The notes under the pieces are model-generated. The model searched no databases, was not told the DNA's origin, and worked only from the letters and a program-made list of their open reading frames with translations. The translations under genes were made by a program, and so were the position numbers. From positions 105,285,265 to 105,349,264 of the forward strand of contig CM067081.1 of the NCBI GenBank assembly GCA_034008185.1: a DNA stretch of 64,000 nt, read 5' to 3'. Shown here in pieces: positions 1 through 11,836 of this stretch (position 1 is the stretch's first letter; the number at the start of each line of letters is the position of its first letter). The DNA comes from Gorsachius magnificus (Eukaryota > Chordata > Aves > Pelecaniformes > Ardeidae).

Positions 1-1410
1 TACAGATAACTTGGCTGAAATACCAGTACCCACTGAAAAACCAAGATGTGTCACAAAACTTTTTTTTTTCATCCTAGTATGTGTCTACTCAAAGAGAGTT
101 AACATTTTTAGAGCACTACTATGTCAGCCAGTTTACATCATAAATAATATGTTATGCAAAATATAAATTCATTTGAACTGAATTGTACAAGGTCTACACT
201 GTACTATGACACATTGAAGGCCAATATTTTGTTTTGTAAACTATTACATATGTATAATTTACCAGTTGTAATCTGAAAACATTTGATTCTGTGATTTCAG
301 TAAAAGTAATAAATATAAACTGTATCATAGGTCCAAAAACTTTGTTGGATATGGTATGTTTGTGGGCTACTGTTTGCCATTTGTGCCTCACCAGGGACGG
401 ATGAGCTAAAGGAGATTGAGCTGATCCCTATGTTAAAGCATGAATATTCTTTCTATATGTAAACACTGCACTTCAGTTGTGATGGGGTGGATTTTTGTCA
501 AAGTGGTTTTGTGAGTCGTGAAATGTAAGAGGAGAGTGCAGAAAGCGGCATGTGGTGCTTGTCCAGAGCCTTAGACAAAGTTCCTGTTTGCTGCAGTTCA
601 GAAAGGTGGGATCTCCTGAGCCTCCCCAAAGCCACCACGAAATCCATGGGGTCTGCCCAAAAGCAGCACCCTGCAGAATTAGGGGATCAAGATAGTCAGA
701 ATGAGATTCTTAATTAGCCATATAAACCAGCCTGAGAGCAGCAGAAACCTGCCGGAACAGCTCATGGACGTGCACGATGCCTGCAGAAGTGGTATTGCAG
801 CGCGCATGTCAAAGGAAAGACAAAAGCAGAGACCTGGGGGCTGGGCTGGGGAGACGGGGGTACGCACGCTCCTACTGAAGCGTGGCTCTGAAGATGCGTT
901 CTTACCAACACATACTTCTCTAGTAGAGCCGTGTTACTATGCATTTTAATTCAATTTTCATGCTGACTTCTTGCTTATCCTTTCTCATTCCACAACACTA
1001 AGTTGGTGGTTTTCTTGTTCCTGAAAACAAAGCTTGCTTTCCAAAAGTAAAAGCAAAGTCATCCTGTCTAAATCTTGCCCCATATGCGTGTCTACTCTAT
1101 TGATTGATGGCATTTTTATGAATTTTGGATTTTCCCCCGGTTTTTTTTTTTAGTGTGGAGGTTTTTCTTTATTTTGTTTTGCAAATTGTAAATGAAATTG
1201 ATTCTTATTTACAGAAACCCTTTATATATACCTAGGAATAGCTTTTCTTCCTTGTTCATACAATGGCAGCGAAGCTTTACAGAGCTGCCAGTACCTATAG
1301 AGAGGCCCAAGGCCCAAGGCCTTCAGAAAAATTTGTCTCCTGATCTGTTACACTACGTATAAATTGCTCAAACCACATGACAAGAGAGCTGTCCTGCTAC
1401 TGCTTGGTAC
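1..1410. other. AT-rich non-coding sequence at left edge
   Basis: No convincing coding exon is visible; the open frames are short and unlike known proteins. The sequence is AT-rich with scattered AATAAA and ATTTA words (for example AATAAA near 310). In vertebrates ADAMTS5 lies upstream of ADAMTS1 in the same orientation and has a long 3' UTR. This edge could therefore be distal ADAMTS5 3' UTR or plain intergenic DNA. That is inference from gene order only; nothing in the sequence proves it. Confidence 0.3.
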
Positions 1411-1413
1411 AAT

Positions 1414-1433
1414 GTATGTGTGTATATATATAT
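1414..1433. repeat. Short TG/TA microsatellite
   Basis: Alternating TG and TA dinucleotides over about 20 bases, in AT-rich sequence. It is short, so probably of low variability. Confidence 0.6.
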
Positions 1434-4400
1434 GCACAATATTACATACTTGTATACAGCCTATAGGTATATAAAGATGTTTCAGAAAACCTTGCTTATA
1501 CGTTTACACTAGATGCTTATAAACTGGTTGCAGCCCATCAGAAGGAATACAGTGGTCAGCGTCGGTGAAGGCTGCAGTGGCAAACCTGTGCTAGAAAGCA
1601 GTTTTACCATTTATCCTGCCGAAAGGCTTTGGGGGAGGAGTCACCCGCTACACACTTGCTTCAGTAAAAAGTGACTAACAGGGTTTCATCCCTCCCTGCA
1701 TCTTGCCTCAGCCAGGCCCCTGGGGCAGAGCAAAACCTCCACCAACTCCCTGTCGTCCCCACCTGCAGGTAGAAATAGCAGACATGCAAGCTTTGCCATA
1801 ACTTTCTCCTCTATTTCTAGGTATTTTTTGCCCTTTAGAGAACTCCACAGGTGTTACCGCCTCAGAGGGACTTCGGTACCTCTTCTGGGTTTTCATCCGC
1901 ATAGCAAGCTGCAAAGTTGCCGAGTGATGATGGCAGCTCCTACCTTCCCAAATTTCCATTCCGATTTCCTATTTTAGGGTTTGCAGTAGCTCAGAGAAAG
2001 CCATTACTGGGAACGGAAATCCATTCATATACAAATCAAATAGAGCAGAGACAGCAGTATAGACTTTCTCAAATGTCCAACACTGTCGTAATCCCATTAC
2101 TGTGCAGGGACTGCTCTGTATCAGGAAGATGAACTCATTCTCTCTTAATGTATTTTCCATCTCTTCATAATATGACATTTCACCTCTCCAGAAGCTATAC
2201 GTAATTACATGTGAGGAGGGAGACTTCTATTCCCAAGACTCTCAACTTGTAGACCCAAATCTCATTTTTAGGTGGGGATGCAAGATGGATTTGATCCAAT
2301 TTCAGTCCTCTAGCCAAACTGATCCTTTTAAAAAACTGTAAGTTTTGGAAACCTCAGAATATATCCAATAATTAAACTAGAAAATGTTCAAGTCTTTCCA
2401 CATCGCTTACACCGTTACCTCACTCTCCTTATGCTGTGCTCTGCAAAGTTTAAAGTAATGAATTCATTGTACTTACACCACTCGGCATTCTAAGCTGACC
2501 CAAGGATAGGGTTGAAAAGAAAATGCGTGGGAAAAAAAAAAATTAACAAAAGCCAAGGAAAAAGATCATTGTTTTCCATGCTTGGAGGACCAGGGTGGCA
2601 ATCTCTTTGCTTTCCCTTGCTTTTTCTGGGAAAAAATATGTCTAAGTGAAAGCGCAGGGACATTTTCTTATGCAGCTGCTCAAGAAAGCTTTGTTGTAGC
2701 GATCATGTGCAGCCTAAGGACGAGCTTATTAAAACGGCTCTTGTGGCCATTGCCAGCATAGTCTCACCGCTCCAAGTATTGCTGAACAAGTACAGTAAGA
2801 CAGGATAGTGGGATGACATTCTGGAGAACACATGTGCATTTAGGTATGGGAGAGAGAAGGGTGCCTCAGGAGGAATAAGGGGTAAGAAGCGTGGCTTTCT
2901 GTAATCTTTATTAGTTTGAACACATTTTGCCACAGGAAGCTCATAAGCATGTATTTTCGCCTACCTGTAATTTGGTTTACTGGTGTGTCTTTATTTTATT
3001 TCTTCCACCTATTCCTCTGTCCCAGTAAGACTTTTACCTAAAGGACCGGAATCTGTAGAATTAAAGCCAAACCCTCCCACCCATCCCTGTCTGCATGAGC
3101 CCGAGTTCTGCTAAACAGGCTCACGTTAGCAGCGACGCTTCCCAGCAAGTCACGACGGCGGCCAGAAGGCCGCTGAAGGAACGGCGTCCCCTGCCCTTGC
3201 AGCTGCCAGGAGAAGAGGAGGCTCGGGGGGTGAGCCCCGCAGCGCCGCGTGACAGCCCTGCCCGCATCCACTCTCAGGCTGTCTCGAGGAGTGAAGCCAG
3301 CCAAACTGTCAGATCCCGCCTATGTGCAAGGACGTGCCTATCTCTACCTCCTCTGAGCGTTTCACATGGGATGTGCATCGGAAAACACTTCCTTTTATAG
3401 TGCTGGCCCTGGCCTTTTCCCCCCTTACGCTTTTGTGGTGTTTGAGAGAGTGCAGTCAAAATGGATTTTGCTTTTTTTTGCTCTGGAGGCACTTGTTCCT
3501 TCTAAGTCTTGAGTTGCTGCAGGAGTGGGTGTTGTGCCTGGCCCCTCTGCTGATGGGAGCTGGGTGTTCTCATACCCGTTGATGATTTCGCTTATCTGCT
3601 GTAATGATGGAAGGCCACATGCCCCAGTGCGGTTCGCAGATGTAAATTCTGCCCTAGCCACGCCGGTAATCACAGAAGGGCCATACGTACATGGGTGTTA
3701 GTGCACATCCTTGCAAAAAAATGTGCAAATTGCCCTTGGCTGGCAATGCAGGAGAGGCCGGTTGGAAACCAGCCCCATGCAGCCATAAAGCCATGAAGGT
3801 ACCAAGAGAAAACATCTGCCCGGTAAGCAGGAAGGCACCGGCGCAGTGAACATCGCAACGGCCCTGTCGTGCCTGACAGCATCAGGTAACTCACATCTTG
3901 AAATAGTTGAAAGCTGGCAGCAGGCCACCCAAGCAATTGCTTAGATGGCAGCTACCCAACGGGTTGGCAAACAAGCTTAGTTACCTAGTAAAGGTGGTCT
4001 GTAACTAAAGGGTAACGAAAATTATACTGGAAACATTCAGAGCACTTTAAAGTGGTCAATTTAAGACAGGGCCCTGCCCACTGGAAGTGGTCCTTTGCTG
4101 AAGGCCTCGCTGTACTTAGGGATGGTTTTGTCCAGAAAAAACAGTGTTAGATGCATTCTGTGTGGGCTGGGAGGAATGTTTTCACACTGATATTTATGTG
4201 GCATGCTAAGATCTGACAGTCATCCAGAGGGGTTTCGGCCAATATTTCATTTTAAATATATGCTGCACACAACTGAATAAAAGCACATGAAATGGCATTG
4301 CTTCTGAGGGGTAAACCGCATGGCAGAGCGGCTGCAGATAGCAGAGACTACGTACGGTAAACCAGTGGCTACGGAGATACAGGTTCTTTCGACAGGAATT

Positions 4401-7400
4401 CGAGCTATGAAAGGATTTAAGGGGAAATTACCAACCAGTCTGGCATGCAAATGCCAAAATACACAGTCAGACTCTTGGCCGTAGAGGCACGCTGTAATGC
4501 TCTTCAGGTTCACTTCAAAGGGACAAGAGAAGCTGCAGGAGTTCTCTGTGTAAACCTCAGCCTCTTCATGTATGCAAGAAATCACCACCAGAAGGCTAGC
4601 CCTTCACAAAACGGTGAACTGAAGTATTATATATGAAGAACTTTTCCTTCAGAGGAGAGGAGAAAGATGAAAAGGATGTTTTATTTCCCTCTCCATCAAA
4701 ATAATTAGTATTTGGGGATGCGTTAATTGCATATTTTTGGCTATTTTTTTTCCCCCAAAAGAGTTTCTTAAGGCAAGGCAGAGACAGAGTCAGAACCTAA
4801 GACCAGTTGTGAGGTTACTGTGGAACAACTTTGCCTCCAAAAGGTCTCCGCCTGCCTCAGCCTGCTGAAGGCCTTTCCAGTATGACCCCAGCCTCGGGCT
4901 GCTGGCCCCCAGAGCCTGCACCTTCTACTCCAGGAGCCATTTCCTTTGGTCACATTCATATTGTTTATTTAAATCATCACCTGGCTTGTTTTCAGAGCTA
5001 GTCAGATTTCTAGAAATATGTAAAAGAGGATGGTAACAACCTAGTAGATTAGGAAAAAAAAGACATTGGCAAAAAAATTAGGAGATGTAGTTACTTCTCA
5101 TTTACAACTGCAAAATAAAAAAGAGGGGGGAAAAGCTCCAAGAAATATGTCCAAAGCTCTGAACAGTATCTCTTCTATCTTGAGTCTGGACATAAGCCAT
5201 AACCAGGCAGCATCCAAAAACTTTGGAAAACTCAGGGAGTTAATCTGGATCTTGTAGAAATCCTTATATTGGAGTAAACTTTAAAATATGAAGCAGAACA
5301 GCTAAAACAAGAGAATGAAGTAGCAATAGAGGAAAAATGCTTTCCTTCTCAGATACAGAGGGACAAGAAGTAACTAAGAAGGGAGCTTAGACAGTTTAGA
5401 ATAATTTCACACAAGATTAAACTTATCAGATAAATGTAAGGAACAAAAATGTTTGATTCTATAAGGATAAATATGGATTTCCATTAGAACTAGTAGCTTT
5501 ATAGCCCAATTATTTATGAGAATGTGGAGATTGTTACTAAAAAAACCCTGAAGATAGCAGCCCAGATGGGTTTATCTGTTTAAGCCTTTCTAAAGCTTGA
5601 AATAAAGTCTTTAATTAGATATGCCAGGAGGTTCCTACTCTTGCACGGAGACAATTGTAGCTGCAATATACATTGCAACTCACACAGGGGTGGGCATGAA
5701 TCAGTCGTTCCTAATGTACTTCCTAACGTAACACTGGGGTTTAAAGCAAAGGGTTAGTAGGTAGATCAGGAAGCTTCCTTGATACGCGTGCTCGGGTCAG
5801 TGAGATGCACCATAGGAAACGCACCTCACAGGCAAGGGATTTAGACTGAAGCTCGATTAACAAATGCTCCAAGGGCTCTTGGTGTCATTACACAAGAGAA
5901 AGGCGCTGGCTGATCAAAATGGGAAGGTGGGAGCACTCCTCCTCCCTGTGGGACCAGAGTAAGGGTCCTGGCTGAAGATGCACCATGACTACGGGTTGCA
6001 AAAGCTCGTTGAGGGACAGACTCATAGTTGCTGACCCCAGAAATTTGTGAGAATGAAGGGATAAAGCCTTCCTGGGAGCCAGTGTTCAAGCAGGGGTATG
6101 AGTCCAATCCACCTGACTAGTTTGGTACAGGTCCCGTGAGTAAATAAACAGCCTGGTCATTTGGGACATGTCCCAAAGCACTGCAGGGAAGTAGCTAGAG
6201 GACCACAAAAACTACGTTGGTCTCTGTATGGCAATAGACAGAGGTTATTTTAGCAGTGTGCAATTTTTTCTGCTTCCAACAGCACACAAAAAAAGTGCCA
6301 AAGCAATTTGCCAGTGACAATAATGTGTGGTGTAATGTCGAGGATGAAAAACCTTTGGCTGGGTTTGACCCAGTATAAACCATCCCTGGGTCTACTCCAG
6401 TAATATTCAGTGTTAACCGGCTATATCTGGGCTTTTTATCTGAGTAGTATCTGTCCCTTGAATATAGACAAATATTAAATTATGTCTACACTTAAGGCAG
6501 AGCCCTTAGTGTTGACTTAAAATGTAACTCATGTTTCTAAATCATTTCAGTGAATTTGTAAATCCTACCCTTAAATTTTTTGAAAAACATACATTATGAT
6601 TTTTTTTAGTCTGCTATTTAACACCATAGTGTGATTCTAGCCAAGCCCTGAAATCCCACGCAAGGCAGATTATGTTTGGTTCTCTGGCTGTCTACATATT
6701 TTCTCTCCCCTATGTACCTTACAAGCCAATGCCTGAATATAGCCCTAAAATCATATCCTTAGTGTACACCCAAGAAACCACATTCGGTATCCTGTCACCC
6801 ATCATATTGAACTGATTGATTCTACCAGGATTGTTAATAAAAGCATAATTTCAAAAATGTCTTTTTACTTAAAGACTTTTTTTTTTTTTAATGGTATAGT
6901 AGTTATGGCAACTGCTTCCTGCCACCTCTGCTGCCAAAAGCCACAATCCAACCATGAAAAAGAGCTCCTCCATCCAAACACATTTTTCAGTGGACAGCAG
7001 CATTCCCTGGCTAGAGCACACTCTTCCCTTCCCTTCTGGCAAACTGGAAGCCAAACAAAATCTGTAACAAATGTGAGCTGAGGGTGAGGAATTAAGTGAA
7101 CTTCTTTCAAATGACTTTGTATTTTTACACGTACATGTAAGAAAAAAGAAAAAAAAAAAACACCTCGGGGAGCGGCAGGGAGAGAAGAAGCCAGCCACCC
7201 CCCAGGGCTGCTCAATGAAAGAAAATGTTTTTCTCTCTTAGAATGCACATTTGGGATTCAAACTCTCTTAAAAGTCTTGGCATAATAGTAATTAAAAAAT
7301 TGGTGAGTTATTTCCCCTTCTCTCTTAGTTTTATTCTACCGCAGAGGTCAGTGGCAGGCTTTCTTAAGTCTGGTGTATTTCCTGCATGATAATCAAAGTT

Positions 7401-10400
7401 TGCTTTATGAATTTTAAAATAAAATGTCCCTATTCTTTGCTAGTACCAAAACTCTGCTTCTATGAGTAGGCCTTCTGGTCTTGACACAAAATAATACTTA
7501 AATTCCCTGTTTGACAACAGGGTAAAGCTTTTAGAAAAGCTTTACAATTATTTTTATGGACTGTATTTATAATTTTTTTTCTTCTCCCTAGGCTTAACTC
7601 CAATGCACAGTTCCATGGAGCTTGCTTGTCTTTCTCTTGCCCCCTTGGCTGTGACCTTTTAGCCACTCAGAAAACAATTAGCACATTTTCCAGCAGATAG
7701 TTGGATGATTTCATGCTTTCTTACTATGAGAAAACATTGTAACAGACCACTTCAGCAAACAGTCTCATGTGCTGCTCTGTCAAGCCCCTGCATAGCAAAT
7801 GAATAGAAATGTACAGGAATGGCAAAACCCGGAATGAATCAAGAATCATGATAACAATCGTGACAACAGCTACTTATAAAGCAGGAATTCTCTTATAGTC
7901 TGAACTGGGAAGTTTTATTAAAATGCAACACAACCATCACGATCAAGTCACTCTGAGATTTTTGGCTGGGTGTGCAAAGAAGATAAGGCTTGAGTTCCAG
8001 TACTAATTAGGCATTGCACACATTTTGATTATTAATAATTTCCACCACAGTAGCTTCAGCCTCCAAAATATTTTGCAAATAAATTGCAGAAACACAGTGT
8101 AGACAGTGTAAGCACCCAAAAGCACATACAGTACGCAAGCCTGAAATTATGAAAAACAGAGGGGAAGGAAAAGTAGCAGCAGAGACCCAGGTCCAATCCA
8201 AAAATGTGAGGCCAATATTGCTAGGGTTTTGCATAATGTTGTGAGGTTAGCTTAATGGCAGGAGTCATCAAGTGGCCCCCTCATGCACGTTCTTAGTGTG
8301 AGTTGTGTGGCTAATGGTGGCTACACAAGCCCTGTTGGTGCCATAGTCCCAAAAAAGAGGAAGGCTGTACAGCAACAGGGGTGTCTGCCCCCTGCTCTTG
8401 TCTCCAGTTCCCAAACCTGAGCCAGCATGCATTGCAGCAACAGGAGAATGAAATGAGAAGAAAAGGCAAAGCATGTACGTATGGCACCACAAAATAAAAT
8501 GATTCACTGATTAATTAATTATGATTGGATTTTTCTCCCAAACAAGTTATGCTGGGTTTATCCAGGACTAAGCTAGCTAAAAGAGTCACCATTCAAAGCA
8601 TAATCTTAATCAAATATCCCCAGGTTTCCCTTAACTTTGAATCTGAGCTGCAAGATTTCAGAATTTGCCTGTGCTTACACAAGTCAAATGAAGTGGTGGC
8701 CATCAAAGAGGCATCAGAAGATATCGTACCCCTGCTTCCCAGCTGAAACAACCAAAGACATAAAAATCATAATTATCCTGCTGTAAGTCACACAGTGAGC
8801 AGAAGCACAGCCAGGAACATACTGTGGGCTTCTAGGCTCCAAAATAGCAATGTAAGACAACTGTTCCTCTTTTACCGGGATTTTTTACAGCTGCTTTTGA
8901 CATCAGGTTGACATTCTCGGTTATTTTTCTCATTAAAGTCCACTCTCGCAGCTGCACCCACAGAAGCAGCTCCCCACTGCAGACAGGAGCACTGGTCCTG
9001 CCCACGGCAACACTTCAAGTGACTTTAATGAGTCAACCCCAGCACCTTTGCTAACTGACAGAGGAAATTAGGCACTTAAAAGGTACAAAACTTGTGGCTT
9101 TTGCCATTGACCTTAGATGAGATGAGCTGTGCCCCACAGGCTCTTGTTTCTCTCCATTGACTACAAAGGGGGTGGAGAGTGTCTAGGTTATTAGCTGTGG
9201 AGAAGGCTTCTACCTTTGACCAGGCAAATCCATCCCTGGCCTCAGGCTGCTCTACAGACTGCTTTGTGGTACAATGGTTGACTTCCATGCAAGCCAGTCT
9301 ATGAAGACAAACACTGCTGTCATAAATTATTCCAGTGGCGTGTTGTCTGCCAAGGGTGTATTACACTGTTCCTCATTAATTTCTTTTAAGTTTAAATACA
9401 TAAAACTGTAGCAACTGTTTCATAGTCTTTCAAAAATGTAAAAAAAAATATTTTGACACTGGGGAGGGGTTTCCTCTCATGGACTTTCAAATCTGCATCT
9501 GAAACAGTCTTTATAGGCGCCTGTTAGATCCAACGGAGAGAAAGGGGGCACTTCACACGTGCTATTCATTTCACCCTACATTAGGCATCCATAACAGGGT
9601 AGATGAATTGCACATTACAAATGTGTGTTTCTTTCCAGTGACAAAGGGACATAGGGTTCAGATGTAGACAGCTACAGTGCAGATGTCTGAAGCTGAGTGA
9701 GATGAATCTCATTCCAGGTCTCAAAAGGCCTGAAAGTGCTTGGGAGCAGTATCCTGTTTCCAAAGAGCTTTCAAGTAAAAACTCAGTTCCAAATGGCTAT
9801 AATTCTTTCCAAAAATTGACTGGATGAAGGCAGGTTTGTTCTGCGGCATTTTTTTTCACTGAGCTACCATTGTGAGAATTAGTAATGTTCCAGTTCAGAC
9901 TCTCTCCCTCCCTATCATCCCTCCCCTTTATGTCCTCCAGCTCTTACTTCACTGCAAAGTTATCTTCAATCTTGTGTAAGAAACTATATGTCCTCTTTGG
10001 TATAGAAAATATCCTGCAGTGAATTCAAACCCCCTCAGAATGTGAAGGTTATACATACTGCAACGATTGCCAGAAAAATGCTTTGCTCCTTTCCCACCGT
10101 CCAAAATATCCAATTTTTATGCTCAGACTTATTTGCAGAATTTTTTACTAATATGAAGTTGTTTAAAATCAAATTATGAAGGCCTTGGAGAGATGCAAAA
10201 GTATTTGTGTCAGCCTCGATATTACAATATTAAAATTGTATATTACTACAGAGGTTTTAAAGTCAATTATTGGATTATACATTAGCACTGGTTATTACAA
10301 CTCAATATCCCTATTACACATCTAATGTTGGTAAGCCTTTAGCTTCAACAAGCTGTCCCAGTGAGACCCAAAATGTAACTGTGAAATATGTGGTGGCTTT

Positions 10401-10748
10401 GAATGCTATGCAATGTGCAGAATCCCATAGTGAGTAGATCTCGTTGCTGTGCTACAAGCACAAAGAGAACCCACCTCCTCGCCCATTCATTGTCTGTGTA
10501 CTTCCACTATCTCTTCTTTTTTGGCTTCTTTACCCTGCAGTGAATAAATGTAATCAAGCCAGCTGGTGCTTCCATGTCTGTGCACAGTTGTTCCGCAGGT
10601 GCCACTAAATTCTCTTGAATATGCTCCAGCTCATTCCCTGAATAAACCCCCAATATCCAGGTTTCCTTTTTTGATTATAACCAAATACTAGTTATAACCA
10701 TACTATAACTAAATTATTATATAAGCCAAATGCCTTACCTGAGCCATC
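1434..10748. other. Intergenic, no gene recognised
   Basis: About 9 kb of AT-rich sequence without a recognisable exon, RNA gene or CR1 copy. Open frames up to 127 codons occur on both strands. They show no known domain, no splice-flanked structure and no codon bias, so I treat them as chance. A mildly GC-richer, CpG-containing patch lies around 3090-3330, with overlapping chance frames on both strands; I see no promoter elements there. Confidence 0.6.
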
Positions 10749-10776
10749 AAAAAAAAAAAGAAAAAAGAAAAAAAAA
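10749..10776 (+). repeat. A-rich low-complexity run
   Basis: Runs of A broken by single G. It lies about 270 bases before a CR1 copy, but it is not the tail of that element, because CR1 elements do not end in poly-A. Confidence 0.7.
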
Positions 10777-11042
10777 CTTCCCCAAATGTAAAACCTTGAC
10801 TGCCTTTTCTGAGCCGATACAGTTGATTTAAATACCTTTAATTTCATGAGTGCATAGATCTATGGAGACCTCAGTGCTCTTTATGCATCCATGCCAGCTG
10901 TGGCAGTAAGAAAGGCAGAAGCGAACAAAATACTAGACTCGTCAAGGGGCCAGGCTTTGGAGACAGTGGCGAAAGAAGTTTTTGTATCCAGGCAGACTTC
11001 ATACTGCTCAATTCCCACTCCATCTCTCCCAGTTCCTGGGAA
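10777..11042. other. Non-repetitive spacer before CR1 copy
   Basis: Unique-looking sequence between the A-rich run and the 5' truncation point of the CR1 copy. Nothing recognised. Confidence 0.4.
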
Positions 11043-11836
11043 GTGAACCTCATGAGGTTCAACAAGGCCAAGTGCAAGGTTCTGCATCTGGGTTGGGGCA
11101 ACCCCCGGTATCAATACAGGCTGGGGGATGAAGGGATTGAGAGCAGCCCTGCCGAGAAGCACTTGGGGGTACAGATGGATGAAAAGCTGGACATGAGCTG
11201 GCATTGTGCGCTGGCAGCCCAGAAGGCCAACCGTACCCTGGGCTGCATCAAAAGCAGCATAGCCAGCAGGTCGAGGGAGGTGATTCTGCCCCTCTACTCT
11301 GCTCTGGTGAGACCTCACCTGGAGTACTGCGTCCAGCTCTGGAGCCCTCAGCACAAGAAGGACATGGAACTGTTGGAGCGGGTCCAGAGGAGGGCTACAA
11401 AAATGATCTGAGAGCTGGAGCACCTCTCTTATGAGGACAGGCTGAGGGAGTTGGGGTTGTTCAGCCTGGAGAAGAGAAGGCTGCAGGGAGACCTGATTGC
11501 GGCCTTTCAGTACTTAAAGGGGGGCTATAGGAAAGATGGGGACAATCTTTTTAGTAGGGCCAGCTGTGACAGGACAAGGGGTAATGGCTTTAAACTAAAA
11601 CAGGGTAGGTTTTGACTAGATATAATGAAGAAATTCTCTACAATGAGGGTGGTGAAACACTGGAACGGGTTGCCCAGAGAGGTAGTGGAGGCCCCATCCC
11701 TGGAAACCTTCAAGGCCAGGTTGGACGGGGCTCTGAGCAACCTGATCCAGTTGAAGAGATCCCTGCTCACTGCAGGGGGGTTGGACCAGAGGACCTCTAG
11801 GGGTCCCTTCCAACCCAAAACATTCTACGATTCTAA
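11043..11836 (+). mobile_element. CR1 LINE, 5'-truncated, + strand (copy 1)
   Basis: The last 0.8 kb of a CR1 non-LTR retrotransposon. The + strand encodes the C-terminal end of the ORF2 reverse transcriptase, starting at the [10 protein letters not shown] region and running through [11 protein letters not shown] and RRATKMI. A TGA at 11409-11411 interrupts it. After the stop the frame continues with the usual [20 protein letters not shown] block. A further stop follows near 11613 (GRF then TGA). The 3' end carries the typical TTCTACGATTCTA repeat and no poly-A, as expected for CR1. It closely resembles copy 2 (14829-16040, opposite strand), so both belong to one subfamily. The left boundary is set where CR1 similarity begins and could move by a few bases. 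Confidence 0.93.
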
